Shown piece by piece: positions 1-10,605 of a stretch of 64,000 nt of DNA. Numbering within the stretch: the stretch's first letter is position 1; every line of letters begins with the position of its first letter. The translations under genes were made by a program, and so were the position numbers. Under the pieces are notes generated by a model. The model did no database searches, had not been told where the DNA came from, and saw only the letters and a program-made list of their open reading frames with translations. The stretch is from Manihot esculenta. Taxonomy: Eukaryota; Streptophyta; Magnoliopsida; Malpighiales; Euphorbiaceae. The stretch spans positions 17,981,051 to 18,045,050 of the forward strand of contig NC_035172.2 in NCBI RefSeq assembly GCF_001659605.2, given 5' to 3'.

Positions 1-1814
1 CATTTAAAATCTCATGTCATCATGTAATGCAACACATCACAACAAATCACATGTCGGATGGTATTGTCACCAATAGTCCTCTACATTCCAAAGTGCCAGA
101 ACGTAGAATGGGTACAACCGGTCTTTCTCTTAACATAACATATCATAATATTCCAATGTGCCAGGGACGTAGAATGGGTACAACCTGAACTTTCTCTTAC
201 ATAGTGCCAGGGACGTAGAATGGGTACAACCTGAACTTCCATACCATATCATGCCGTAACATCATCATACCATATGAGGACTAGAGGATCATCCAATAAC
301 CAATCCACATCAACATCATAAATGCAATGCAACATATTCATGAATTCTAATGCAAGCAACCTAATTCATCACATGGCATTCATGATGCATGAACATGCTA
401 AAAACTTTATAATTTATTTGCTTTAAATCGTAAAGGTTTATTCTACTCACCTCTTGGCTAGCTCTGACAAAGACTGAAGCAGCTAACTCACTGCTGGGGT
501 CCTCGGTTCCTTAAGTCCGAACCTACACAGGTGTACTCAAATGAGGGACCAAACAACTAGAACATAACTCTAAAAACATCCCCCAAAAACCCTCTAAAAC
601 TCCTCAAAACATCCATGCAAAAATATGCAAAGGAAGGCTGGACAGGGCACTTTCGGCGGCAGGTTCGACGGCCGAAAGTCCCTCCAGAGCCGAAAGTCAG
701 GCAGGTTTGGTGGCACCTTTGGCGGCCGAAACTCCCAGACAGAGGCGAAACTCATGCATGTTCGGCGGCATTTTCGGCGGCTTAAACTCCCAGACAGAGA
801 CGAAAGTCTCCTTTCGGGGGCAAGCTTCGGCAGCCAAAGGCTGCCTCCACAAGAGGGTTCGGCGGCCGAAAGTCCTTTCGGCTGCCGAACCTGGTTTCTC
901 CCAAAGGGCAGAAACTTGGTTCAAACATGCACAAATGCCTCCAAACTCATACCATCATGCATTTAGCTCAACCAAAACATGCATACAAGCTCCTAGGGGT
1001 CTCAAACTACCTTAAACCCCAACTACAACACATCAAACATACATTTATAAGCCACATTGCTCAAAAACTCATCAAAAACCCGTAAACTCAACATAAGCTT
1101 ACTCATGCATTTTCTACCCCATGAACTTGCATAAAACTTGTTTAAAACATAATGTAAGCTAGAGATCAACTCTTACCTCTTGAAGATCGAGAGAGAGACG
1201 ACCTAATCTTGGAGATGGGAGATTTTTCACTTCCTTGGGTCTCCAAGCTCAAAACTTGCTCAAAACTTGGAAAATCTTCAAAACAAGATGAAAACCTGTG
1301 AAAATCGTGAAAGACTTGAAGGAAAGAACTCAAGATCGGTGAGGGACAGCGGAGAGCTCACCTTGGCCGAAAATGGGGAAAAAGCTCGCCTGTTTTCGGC
1401 TAAGGGACCCTTTTATAGTGGCTGGCCAGGCCACGTTCGGGGGCCGAACGTGCCTCCGTATGCATGCCATGTTCGGCGGCCGAACTTGAGGTTCGGCGGC
1501 CGAACTTGAGGTTCGGCGGCCGAACTTGAGGTTCGGCGGCCGAACCTGGTCTTCCCTCACTTATGCCTTTGGGGGCCTAAGGCACACCCGAAATGCCTGC
1601 ATGTTCGCCGGCCGAACTTTGAGTTTCGGCGGCCGAACCTGAGTTTTCCTCCAAGGTTGTTTTTATTCAAAAATTCATTTTCTCTTTACTTAAAATCATC
1701 AAAAATATTAAAACATTTCATGAAAACATGGTTTTACCCTTCTAGAGGTCTCCGACACTCGAGATTCTACTGGACGGTAGGAATTCCGATACCGGAGTCT
1801 AGCCGGGTATTATA
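1..1814 (-). mobile_element. Tekay-type LTR, minus strand, cut by window edge
   Basis: On the minus strand this is a long GC-rich LTR of the same family as elements A and B. It shows the repeated GTAGAATGGGTACAACC units near 100-235, the palindrome-rich block at 640-880, the reversed splice-donor-like CTTACCTCTTGAAGATCGAG near 1175, the reversed TATA box near 1413 and a second palindrome block at 1430-1640. It ends in the reversed LTR start GCCGGGTATTATA at 1814. The LTR end that should carry TGTAACGACCC lies left of the window. It is either a solo LTR or the 5' LTR of a minus-strand element extending leftwards. Confidence 0.85.
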
Positions 1815-2187
1815 GTGGACATGTAATGTATTGTGGATAGTATTGTGCTTGGCCCTATTGATAGATTGTAATCCCTTTTGTACATGATTTTTATGTAAAT
1901 GTTTTTAATGATGAGATGTGTTGAACCAAGCTTGATGTATGAGATGTTGACCCTACTAGAGTATTTGATGAGGGCTCTAGTATGGGGTTTTTATGTTTAT
2001 AGTTATGATGCATGCACAGGTCAAGTTTGGTATCTGAAAGTTTAAGTTTTTATCAAAATGTATGATCATGTATGGGATTTCATTAGGTATAACAGGATGT
2101 ATGTTAGGCTTGCTACGGGTTCCGGAGACCTTAAGTCGATCTGAATCCTAGCACCGGTAGCGGTCCAATTTTCGGGTCGTTACACTT
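1815..2187 (+). mobile_element. 3' end fragment of a plus-strand Tekay-like LTR
   Basis: This piece reads like the last ~370 bp of a Tekay LTR in plus orientation: GTGGACATGTAATG, then the CATGCACAGG segment, GGCTTGCTACGGG, CTTAAGTCGATCTG and the terminus TTTTCGGGTCGTTACA at 2187. It directly abuts the outer end of the opposite-strand LTR at 1-1814. The simplest reading is that the minus-strand element inserted into this older LTR; the other half would lie left of the window. Confidence 0.75.
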
Positions 2188-2258
2188 CCCTTCCTTGTGA
2201 ATTTTTTAAGGATATTGCCTCTTATCAGTCTTTTAATCTCATCATTTAGTTGCTGACA

Positions 2259-3478
2259 TTATTCTATTGTATGACCAAGATCCTCATGGAAGCGATAGTA
2301 CTTTATCCTGTCTCGTTTCTTCGATTTCTTAGGATTGAGCTTAGGTGGCCACTTGATTTCTTTATCATTTGTCTTGATCCACATTAAAATACAAGTTTGT
2401 GAGTCATTTAACGAAGTATAATTCTTATACTTATTTTGATCATCTCTCTTTCGCGAGATGGGATAACTCCTATGATCTCTTTCATATCCTCGTCTCTCGG
2501 ACTTCTGACTTTGTATTTGATTCGCCCTTTTATTTTCTTTTAACATTTGGACTTCATCATCAAGCCTGATATATTTTTGGATTTTGTCTATTAACTATTG
2601 ATACATTGAGACTGAATTTTTAACTAAGAAATTCATGAATTTGACGTTGCAGGTTCCTTTCTTTAATCTTTCGCACACTATCTGATGATTTAACTCTTCC
2701 ATCTATATGGCTTTAGCATTAAAACACGAGGTAAAACTCCTTAAAGAATCGTCCTCTCTTTAGTGGATCTTCTGCAAGTCAGAGAAAAGTTTTCTAAAAA
2801 GTATGCAAGTAATAAATCTGGATTTAAATAAAGCGGCAAATTGCGTAAAATTTTGAATTGAACCTGGGCTCAGATGTTGGTACCATTTCTAAGCCAAACT
2901 ATAAGCGTTGATGGAAACTCACGGCATAACATAAAATTATTTATATCCTGAAGTTGCATAGTCATCCTGAAGATTGTCAAGTGACTTCTAGGGTATGTCG
3001 TTCTGTCATATTTATCCAAACTAGGCAACTTGAACTTGGTTGGAAAGATTTCTACTAAGATCTCTTCTGAAAAAGGTGAAACACCATCTAGATTAAAATC
3101 CTCTTCTCATTCCTTTTGGTACCTTTGCATGGCCCGTACTAGCTTCCAATTAATTCCTTTTGGAGTCTCGTCTGATTCATCTTCAGACTCGGCCCTTCCT
3201 TTGGACCGTATTTTGACTACTTTTGTTTGAGCCCTTAGGGTGTCTATAAAGGCTTCCTCTCTTCTTCCAGGATCCATTTTTTATGCCTAATCCCGAGCCT
3301 TATATTGCCCAAGGGTAGCCTATAGTCTTTGAATGTACTAGAGTATCTGTTCGCTATTTAAATTATTGAGGTCTGATTCGTTGATTACTAGGGACGTGTT
3401 TTCTCTGTTGTTAGGGGCAGAAGAAATGATGACTCCGTGGTAGCAATAGTAGCAGCAACTTGTGACCTATCGGCCATC
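2259..3478 (-). pseudogene. Decayed gag of a Tat/Ogre-like Ty3 retrotransposon
   Basis: Read on the minus strand from about 3478, conceptual translation in shifting frames gives a Gag-like series. It starts MADRSQVAATIATTE. An acidic linker follows, then a segment with SPFSEEIL, LPSLDKYD and TIFRMTMQLQ near 3000. Downstream come REFPSTL, and finally a charged C-terminal part (2259-2546) with KYYRFHEDLGHT, which resembles the KYC.FH.D.GH.TE motif near the zinc knuckle of Tat/Ogre Gag. Several stops and frameshifts break it. Gag would have bound genomic RNA in the virus-like particle. No pol follows on the 3' side, because the LTR fragment ending at 2187 intervenes. Family assignment rests on motif order only. 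Confidence 0.6.
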
Positions 3479-5470
3479 TTGAAAGTGAAAAGAGAAAAAG
3501 AGGTTTCTTTCTGGGAAAATGAGTAGAAGACCGGTTGTAATCCAAATGAATAGTGGGGATTCAAAGGATTTTCCAACAACTTAACCAAATGATGTTGCAG
3601 AGACTAGATTGATGATGTGGCCGGAATGGAACTAAGCTATGATGGATAGAACCTGCAAAGAAGAGAATATGAGATGGTGGTGGGTGCCCACGACAACCAC
3701 TATGAAGCTCAACTCAATATGCTGAAAAATAGAGAGAATGCAATGAACTGTTAAGAGCTTGAATAGTATTAGAGAATATCGCATATTTATCTTTGTGAAC
3801 CTTCTCATTTTATACTGTAAAAAGGCGGTGATGAATATAGAATTTCTCGATAATCCGGTGATAATGTGGCCGATTGCTTAATAAGCGTTCTTGCGATTAT
3901 ATGTGTAATAGGTATGCGTTAGACTGTGGATGTTAATGATAATTTCGTGCCAAGATCCGCCTTGTCGAGAGAAGGGCGAGTCTTTTATGATGATTCGGGT
4001 GTTTGAGGTGTCCAAATTTTTTTTTTTTAAAAAAAAAAACCATCTTTCCTTTATTTTTGTGCTCTTATCATGTGGTCCTACCTCGTAGTGTTCACGGCTT
4101 ATATTTGTTATGTAACATCACTAACTAGTAATTTTTTTCAATATCATATAAATTAAATAATAAAATAAATTTTATTTTTAATAATAAATAAATCATATTT
4201 TAATAATATTTTAATAAATTATGCTCATATTTTTATTTTTTTTGATTGACCAATAACAAGATCTGAATGATTGTTTTTTTTCAAAACAAATTATTATTAT
4301 TCATAACTAAAAGAAATTCAAATTTGAATACTTCTTCACTGAAATCTACTCTTATCACCGGTAAAAACAATCTTCATTTAGTTTTTAGAATTTTGATTTA
4401 ATTAAAACATTAGCATTTAGAGGAGGTTAATTTTAATTTTTTTTTATCGCCCAACTTATCTAGTTTTATCAGTTTCTCAACTGTAATTTCTATCATATAA
4501 TTCTTTGAACTTTAATAAGAGTATCATAAAATTCATATGGCTTGCTATTACCAGTTTATAGTTAATTTATATAAAATTTCATTTATTTCCTTTTAATTTA
4601 GATAATTGTATTGCAATCATCTCTAAATTTTAAATTATTTCATAAAATTTTTAATACTTTATTTAACATATAAATAATTTTTTTTATATAAGATGTGGTT
4701 ACAAATAGTATATGATTTGATATTTTATTTTACTGATATAAATAAAAAATAATATATAAGTATGATATCAATATACAGCAGATCATAAGGATTTTAATAA
4801 TATTAAAATTAAAATTCAACCACTTACATGATTGACTATGCGTGAATCCTGTTTAAAAATTATGAAACTTAATCATAAAAAGATTATTTTTCTTTTAATT
4901 TCGGCTGCCTATTATTAAAACAATTAATAGTTAATAACTATTAAAACAATTAGTATTGTCAGATAAATAGATCAACCAAGTATTAAAAGTTGTGAAAACT
5001 CATTTTAAAATTTTTAAACTTTCACAATTTTAATTTTAATTGTCTCATGAATTTTCTATAAAATAAAATAATATTAGCAGAATGGAGGAGAATCGAATGA
5101 ATTGTTTATTGAATATGAATAGGTACATATACAACTTGAAAGAATACTCTAGAGTCGAGTTTTGTTTCCATTATTTTTGGTATTCTATAACCGAAAACGT
5201 TTAAAAGAATTTACGGTTGATATAGAGAATTATATTTGTTATGGTACGACATATTCTGGAATATGGACTTCATTATAGGCTTTATTCTAGGCTAAGTCTT
5301 ACACACATTTCTCTTAGTCCGGAATCCATCTAACCATGAGCTGTGGTCTATTTAGCTTGTAATTTCTATTGATTATGGTCCATAGGAAATACCTCAGCTG
5401 TACAAAATGACCTATCAACATCGTCTCTCAATCCCCCATCAAGATGGGAACGCATGGAAGTCATGCAATC
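3479..5470. other. AT-rich non-coding DNA
   Basis: No credible coding region. The part next to the decayed gag (3479 to about 4120) could be the leader and LTR of that old element, but no LTR ends or PBS could be fixed. At 4017-4040 a run of T is followed by a run of A. From 4120 onwards the sequence is strongly AT-rich, with nothing recognised. Confidence 0.5.
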
Positions 5471-5776
5471 TCATCCTAAGGAGATGCTCTTAGAATGGAT
5501 TAGAAGTTGATGGCTTAGAGAAGATTTGCAAGTTGATGGCGTAAAGGAACATGAACTGTGGAGATAAAGCCCCTGACCATATGACACTCTATCTCTTCGT
5601 GTTTGGTCATGGAAGACGGAATTTGCAATAATATGGGTAACAACTTTATTATTGCAATACAACTGAATAGGAAGAGAAACATTTGACGTGGAACCATATG
5701 AATAAAGTCCAAAAACTCTATGACAAGATGGAAAAACTCCAAAAATCAACAATAAACTCCCCTCCATGACACCCAA
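5471..5776 (-). pseudogene. Ty1/copia RNase H fragment
   Basis: Minus-strand translation shows PIQLYCNNKVVTHIIANSVFHDQT, close to the copia RNase H series PIxLYCDNxAAxHIAxNPVFHERTKHI. A neighbouring frame then gives HEEIECHMVRGF and VHVPLRHQLANLL, matching the IDCHFVRE and VxTxxQLADxxTK segment that ends copia Pol. The two halves lie in different frames, so at least one frameshift separates them. RNase H removes the RNA strand during reverse transcription. The piece is about 100 codons long with no adjoining RT, so it is a relic. It is separate from the copia pol at 18969-20401. Confidence 0.7.
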
Positions 5777-6590
5777 TGTAAAAAAAAAAACAAGAACACT
5801 AATAATTGAGAATTAGAGAAATAAGACAAATGTCACAATTGAATTGATAAGTTTATCTTGATTTTTGATGCAATCGGAAGAATGCAATCTCACACTCTCA
5901 TAATAACAAAGACATGCAAAAAGTATGAATAATTCTTAATATTGATTAAAAGTTTTCTCCACACAAAAGACAACTTGAATTTATATAGAGAAAACTAAAC
6001 CTAATGCTAAGAGAATAAGAATAAACTAAACCCTAAAGTACCCAAACAAGGCTGACCGAATTTAATAGCCTATAGCAAGGGGGCGGTACACTAAGACTCA
6101 AAAATTAGACCCAAATAACTAAACTAGCAATACTAAAGTAAATAAGATACCATAAACTTAACTGAAATAAATGGGCTTATAAAATACATCATTAAGGTCT
6201 AAATAACTTGTACATGCTCCTTAAGTTGTACATGCACTGTACATGTTTTTTCAAATATGCCCACTTAGTTTGATGGACTTGTACACTTTCTAATTAGGTC
6301 CAATGGAATTGAATCTTCACAAAAACATTATTTGATCTTCACTTTAGGCTTCTCTTTGTGTAGTTTTAGCTCATAGGCTTGATTATGCTCCTTAAGCCTA
6401 TAATTGCAAATGTTTGCACCAAATCTGTCCCATATGAATTGAAACACACCCTAGGTGTATTTGGATTATATGAATATGATTTTGAACTCCATTTGGACTC
6501 ATTTGAATGATGTAAGGTTGCTCCACACCATTGTTTCAAATCTGCCCTTTTGGATCCGTATCATTCCCTCATTCTTTAGAAAAGATTCAT
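5777..6590. other. Non-coding stretch, nothing identified
   Basis: AT-rich, with an A run at 5779-5789. It could be leader or LTR sequence of the old elements on either side. I found no terminal repeats, PBS or conserved reading frame. Confidence 0.4.
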
Positions 6591-6599
6591 CCTCGAGTC

Positions 6600-7298
6600 T
6601 TGCTCATGTTCATGTCAGTAATGGAGGCTTTAGGAACCAATACATCCTCAAAGACCTCCTCTTAGATAGGTGAAAATAGCATGAAACTCCCTTTATGGAT
6701 GTTCTCATCAACAACATGCATATTAAGAACAAAAGAACTAGGCATAATAATGTTAGTCATAGAAAGATCATGTGGATGTGACCCATTCTCCTTTACAACT
6801 TTCAAAATAGCCCCATTCTCCTCCACCTCATCAATCATGTCCTTCCCATGTCCAACATCATTCACAACCTCTCCTTTAAGCTTAATGATAGATTTTTTAG
6901 CAATAAATTTACTAACTTCATGCATTACAACTTTCTCTTCAATTTTAATCTCTATGGAAGTTGAAATTGGAACTTTAGCCTCTTCTTTTTCCATCCTCCT
7001 CTTTCTTATCTCTTCTCTTTCCTTAGCAACAAATCTCTTTATCTCCAATTTTGCTTGACGTAAATTCTCTTCATAAACTATGAAGTTCCTTAAGTAACAA
7101 CATAGCTTCTCTAAAACTATATGTAACTTCCTTTTCCATCTGTTTTCTGCAATGTTGAATACAACCTTTAAATTTATTTATTGAAAAATTAAGCATGAGA
7201 TAGAAAATATTCTCCTTAATCTCCATCTCAAGTTCAATCTCCATCTCAAGTTCCTCTCTATCATCTCCATACTTATCCAAACTCATAGTTAAGAACAA
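6600..7298 (-). pseudogene. Decayed reading frame of unknown function
   Basis: On the minus strand two frames follow each other. The first, 7298-7071, is 75 codons and rich in Glu, Leu and Met. After a frameshift, the second, 7048-6662, is 128 codons and begins with a Lys/Arg/Glu-rich coiled-coil-like stretch (EIKRFVAKEREEIRKRRMEKEE). Past its stop a similar composition goes on with EEVFEDVLVPKASI. The charged, repetitive make-up and the retroelement surroundings suggest an accessory or Gag-like protein of an old LTR element. I recognise no domain, zinc knuckle or catalytic motif and assign no function. The open plus-strand frame over the same bases looks like a shadow. Confidence 0.35.
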
Positions 7299-8620
7299 AA
7301 ATAGAAATCACAAGAAAAATAATAAAGTTAGTAGTAAAGCATTCCTTGAAGTGTTTGCACTCTTTTACCACTCTTTACAATTACTCCAATTGAACTTCAG
7401 AACTTAGGCCAATCAACCAACTCAAAGAAAACGCTTAAAAATAACAATGAAAATCCGAATAAAGAAAAGTAAACTCAAACACACTAGAAAGAATATACAA
7501 GACAAAATAGATGGTAGCACAAGGATGAAAATATGTACTACTTGATTATATCAACTTAGAGTATAATTACAAATAAATAACACTCTAACAGTGTAAAGGA
7601 AACAAAGATGGCAAGACGCAAAAAAAAAAAAAAAAATCAACAAACAAGAATTGAGAAATAGAAAATTTAGACCAAAATGTAAGAATTTGAATTACTACAA
7701 AACAATTCAAATATTAAACTTAAAATATTTCTACCTAACAAAGCAAGAAAGCAGTAATACCTAAATTAATTGCATTAAATCAGAATTCTTATGTATAATT
7801 AATTTTGAAGCTAAATTAATTATTTTATGCCAAAGAAATTTGTTTGAAACTCTAAACATACACAAGTATGTGGGTGATCAAGTATGGCATCAAATTTATT
7901 AAAACAAGAGAGTCAATCCAAATAGTCCCTAAAATAATAGAAATCCGAAAATTAGGGCAAAGGAAGCATTTTTTCTCCCCATTTTAAGCACAAGAAATAT
8001 TAAGTCCTACTTCAGCAAAGACATGGAAAGCAAATCCAACAAGATGGGTTAAGAAAATTGATGTGAAACCTAGGATCAACTCGTAATCAAGAACCCCGTC
8101 ACACAACTTGACAAAGGAAGAGGTTAAGATATCTTCCAAAATTTGCTCTACTATAGCTCTAACCAACTAATGTGATTAGTAACATGGATAATCAAGCAAT
8201 TCCAACTAAAGAATGCCACAAGAAATTCTTGATAAGTTAACTAAGCATGGAGAAAATCCATATTACAATGCCACAAGGTTGAACCTTGATAAGTTGCTAA
8301 AAAATGGAGAAAAACTAAAATATTATTCATAACATCATCTTTCTTGATTAATTCGAGGATACCACCTTAGGGGTGTTTTCAAAGCTTTCAAACTCTAATT
8401 TTAATGTAGAAAGGATTAATTATAATATAGGAAGGGTATTTAGTTAAATAGTCAAATCTAGATTACATTAAAGATCATTTTTCTAAAATGGATTGTACGA
8501 ATTTGGCTTCTAATATAGACCAAATTAATTTAAAATAAATCTCATAAAATACTAAAATAACAAAATTGGCCTAAGTGCAATTCGGCCATACATGCATTAC
8601 GTGATTTAAAATTCTATAGC
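7299..8620. other. AT-rich non-coding DNA
   Basis: Long AT-rich stretch with an A run of 17 at 7621-7637. At 8200-8310 a segment containing GCCACAAG(A/G), TTGATAAGTT and AATCCATATT is repeated in degenerate form. No gene or element ends were recognised. Confidence 0.45.
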
Positions 8621-8624
8621 GCGC

Positions 8625-8830
8625 CCACATTTGTTAAAGAGAGAGTGGCTTATTTTCTTATTATCCATGCTTGTCAAATATAATTTTTATCTCGTAAGTC
8701 TTGAATTAAGCGATGGTAATTTGATTTATCATGATTTGGAGCTTGTCATATTGAATGTTTAAAAAGTGTGAAGACTTCAATGCACAACTTGTTGTTGAAG
8801 AATCGTGTCATTTTGAAATTTTGTTGTTCA
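8625..8830. repeat. Tandem duplication, copy 1 (intact)
   Basis: A unit of about 200 bp begins CACATTTGTTAAAGAGAGAG, passes through TTATCATGATTTGGAGCTTG near 8730 and ends past AAGAATCGTGTCATT near 8813. A second copy follows at once and is split by element A. Copy 1 therefore serves as a paralogous picture of the site before insertion. Confidence 0.8.
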
Positions 8831-8935
8831 TCCACATGTGTTAAAGAGAGAGTGTGGCTTATTTTCTTATTATCCATGCTTTTCAAATATAGTTTTTATC
8901 TCATATGCCTTAAATTAAGCAATGATAATTTGATT
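8831..8935. repeat. Tandem duplication, copy 2, left half
   Basis: Matches copy 1 from CACATGTGTTAAAGAGAGAG through GATAATTTGATT, where element A begins. The right half resumes at 18881. Confidence 0.8.
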
Positions 8936-9109
8936 TATAATACTCGGCTAGACTCCGGTATCGGAATTCCTACCGTCCGGTGGAATCTCGGGTGTCGGAG
9001 ACCTCTAGAAGGGTAAAACCATGTTTTCATAAAATGTTTTAATGTGTTTTATGGTTTTAAGCAAGATGGAAATGAGTTTTTGCATGAAAATAACCTTGGA
9101 GGAAAACCC

Positions 9110-9255
9110 AGGTTCGGCCGCCGAACCTCAAGTTCGGCCGCCGAACATGCATGCATTTCGGGTGTGCCTTAGGCCCCCGAAGGCATAAGTGAGGGAAGTC
9201 CAGGTTCGGCCGCCGAACATGGCTTGCATGCGGAGGCACATTCGGCCCCCGAACG
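9110..9255. repeat. Upstream palindrome cluster of the LTR (U3)
   Basis: Four near-copies of TTCGGCCGCCGAA or TTCGGCCCCCGAA, plus weaker relatives, in about 145 bp. The block ends some 20 bp before the TATA box. The arms TTCGGC and GCCGAA are inverted repeats around one central base, and several copies extend to G...C at the outside. The position fits promoter-proximal control sites; that role is inferred. Confidence 0.8.
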
Positions 9256-9270
9256 TGGCCTGGCCAGCCA

Positions 9271-9280
9271 CTATAAAAGG
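9271..9280 (+). promoter_or_regulatory. TATA box of the 5' LTR
   Basis: CTATAAAAGG, followed by GTCCCTTAGC. The same box recurs at the matching place in the 3' LTR (about 16949) and, reversed, in the minus-strand LTRs. It sets the U3/R boundary a few tens of bases downstream, near the end of the first palindrome block. Confidence 0.8.
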
Positions 9281-9504
9281 GTCCCTTAGCCGAAAACGGG
9301 CGAGCTTTTCTCCCCATTGTCGGCCAAGGTGAGCTCTCCGCCGTCCCTCACCAATCTTTGAGTTCTTCCTTCAAATCTCTCACGATTTTCACAAGTTTTC
9401 ATCTTGTTTTGAAGATTTTCAAGTTTTGAGCAAGTTTTGAGCTTGGAGACCCAAGGAAGTTGAAAATCTCCCACCTCCAAGTTTAGGTTGTCCCTCTCTC
9501 AATC

Positions 9505-9520
9505 TACAAGAGGTAAGGGT
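9505..9520 (+). promoter_or_regulatory. Splice-donor-like site in LTR leader
   Basis: CTACAAGAGGTAAGGG fits a plant 5' splice site (AG|GTAAG, cut after 9512). The same sequence, reversed, is kept in B, C and the solo LTRs as CTTACCTCTTGAAG, and element E has AAGAGGTAAGTT. Conservation across diverged LTRs suggests the 5' leader is spliced; no transcript evidence is available here. Confidence 0.5.
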
Positions 9521-9799
9521 CGATCTTGAGCTCACTACACGTTTGTAACAAGTTTTAAGTTGATTCTTGAAGTAGAAATGCATGTGTAGGGTTTTATGAG
9601 TTTTTGGGTTTATGTTGGTTTATGGGCAATGTATGTTGGTTTGGTGTTGTTTGATGTGTTGTAGATGGGGTTTAAGATAGTTTGAAGCCCCTAGGAGCTT
9701 TTATGCTTGAGTATGTGTGTTGTAGAATAGGATTGTGCATGTTTATAAGGTTTGAGAGGCATTGGAGGCAAGAGGAGCCAAGTTTCTGCCCTTTGGCAG

Positions 9800-10055
9800 A
9801 AACCAGGTTCGGCAGCCGAAGGACTTTCGGCCGCCGAACATGGCTGGGGAGGCACGCCTTTCAGCTGTCGAAGCCTGCCCCCGAAAGGAGACTTTCGTCT
9901 CTGTCTGGGAGTTTCGGCCGCCGAAAGTGCCGCCGAACATGCATGAGTTTCGCCTCTGTCTGGGAGTTTCAGCCGTCGAAGGTGCCGCCGAACCTGCCTG
10001 ACTTTCGGCTCTGGAGGGACTTTCGGCCGCCGAACCTGCCGCCGAAAGTGCCCTG
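9800..10055. repeat. Downstream palindrome cluster (transcribed part of LTR)
   Basis: About ten relatives of TTCGGC(N)GCCGAA occur as a quasi-repeat with intervening TTTCGCCTCTGTCTGGGAG and CTTTCGGCTCTGGAGGGAC. They lie downstream of the TATA box and so should be in the genomic RNA, where each arm pair could form a short GC hairpin or pair between molecules. Confidence 0.8.
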
Positions 10056-10242
10056 TTCAGCCTTCCTTTGCATGTTTTTGCATGTTTGTTTTGAGGATTT
10101 TTAGGGGATTTTTGGGGGATGTTTTTAGAATTATGTTCTAGTTGTTTGGTCCCTCATTTGAGTCCACCTGTGTAGGTTCGGACCTGAGGAACCGAGGACC
10201 CCAGCAGTGAGTCAGCTGCTTCAGTCTTTGTCAGAGCCAGCC

Positions 10243-10255
10243 AAGAGGTGAGTAG
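10243..10255 (+). promoter_or_regulatory. Second splice-donor-like site
   Basis: AAGAGGTGAGTAG matches AG|GTGAGT. It is conserved in the 3' LTR (about 17923) and in element E's 3' LTR (about 63437), and is altered in E's 5' LTR. A possible acceptor TTGCAG lies at 10761-10766. Confidence 0.4.
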
Positions 10256-10454
10256 AATAAACCTTTACGATTTAAAGCAAATAAATTATAAGGTTTTCAG
10301 CATGTTCATGCATCATGAATGCCATGTGATGAATTACGTTGTTTGCATTAGAATTCACGAATATGTTGCATTGCATTTATGATGTTGATGTGGATTGGTT
10401 ATTGGATGATCCTTTAGTCCTCATATGATATGATGATGTTACGGCATGATACGG

Positions 10455-10605
10455 TATGGAAGTCCAGGTTGTACCCATTCTACGTCCCTGGCACTATGTA
10501 AGAGAAAGTCCAGGTTGTACCCATTCTACGTCCCTGGCACATTGGAATGTTATGATATGTTATGTTAAGAGAAAGACCGGTTGTACCCATTCTACGTCCC
10601 GGCAC
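10455..10605. repeat. Tandem ACCCATTCTACGTCC repeats in LTR
   Basis: Three units of roughly 45-70 bp, each with GGTTGTACCCATTCTACGTC and GGCAC. The 3' LTR has two units. Versions with 2-3 units occur in every Tekay LTR of the window (about 88-235, 21045-21185, 25845-25985, 33335-33480, 55190-55350). In the C family they diverge to GTGCCAAGGAGACTAGGTC (34585-34690, 40825-40935). Confidence 0.8.

Noticed and set aside
625..1015. Overlapping ORFs on both strands rich in FGGR, FGRRT and RPPN
   Set aside because: They come from translating the palindromic LTR blocks in different frames. The same pattern recurs in all LTR copies without codon conservation.
4017..4040. T run followed by A run as a terminator or hairpin
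   Set aside because: Simple-sequence tract in AT-rich DNA, with no adjoining gene to terminate.
6681..7058. Plus-strand ORF of 125 codons
   Set aside because: Antisense to the better supported Lys/Glu-rich minus-strand frame; its Ser/Leu/Ile-rich content is what such a shadow gives.
9800..10055. CRISPR-like spaced repeats
   Set aside because: Units are palindromic, irregular in spacing and inside LTRs of a plant retrotransposon; spacers are themselves repeated.
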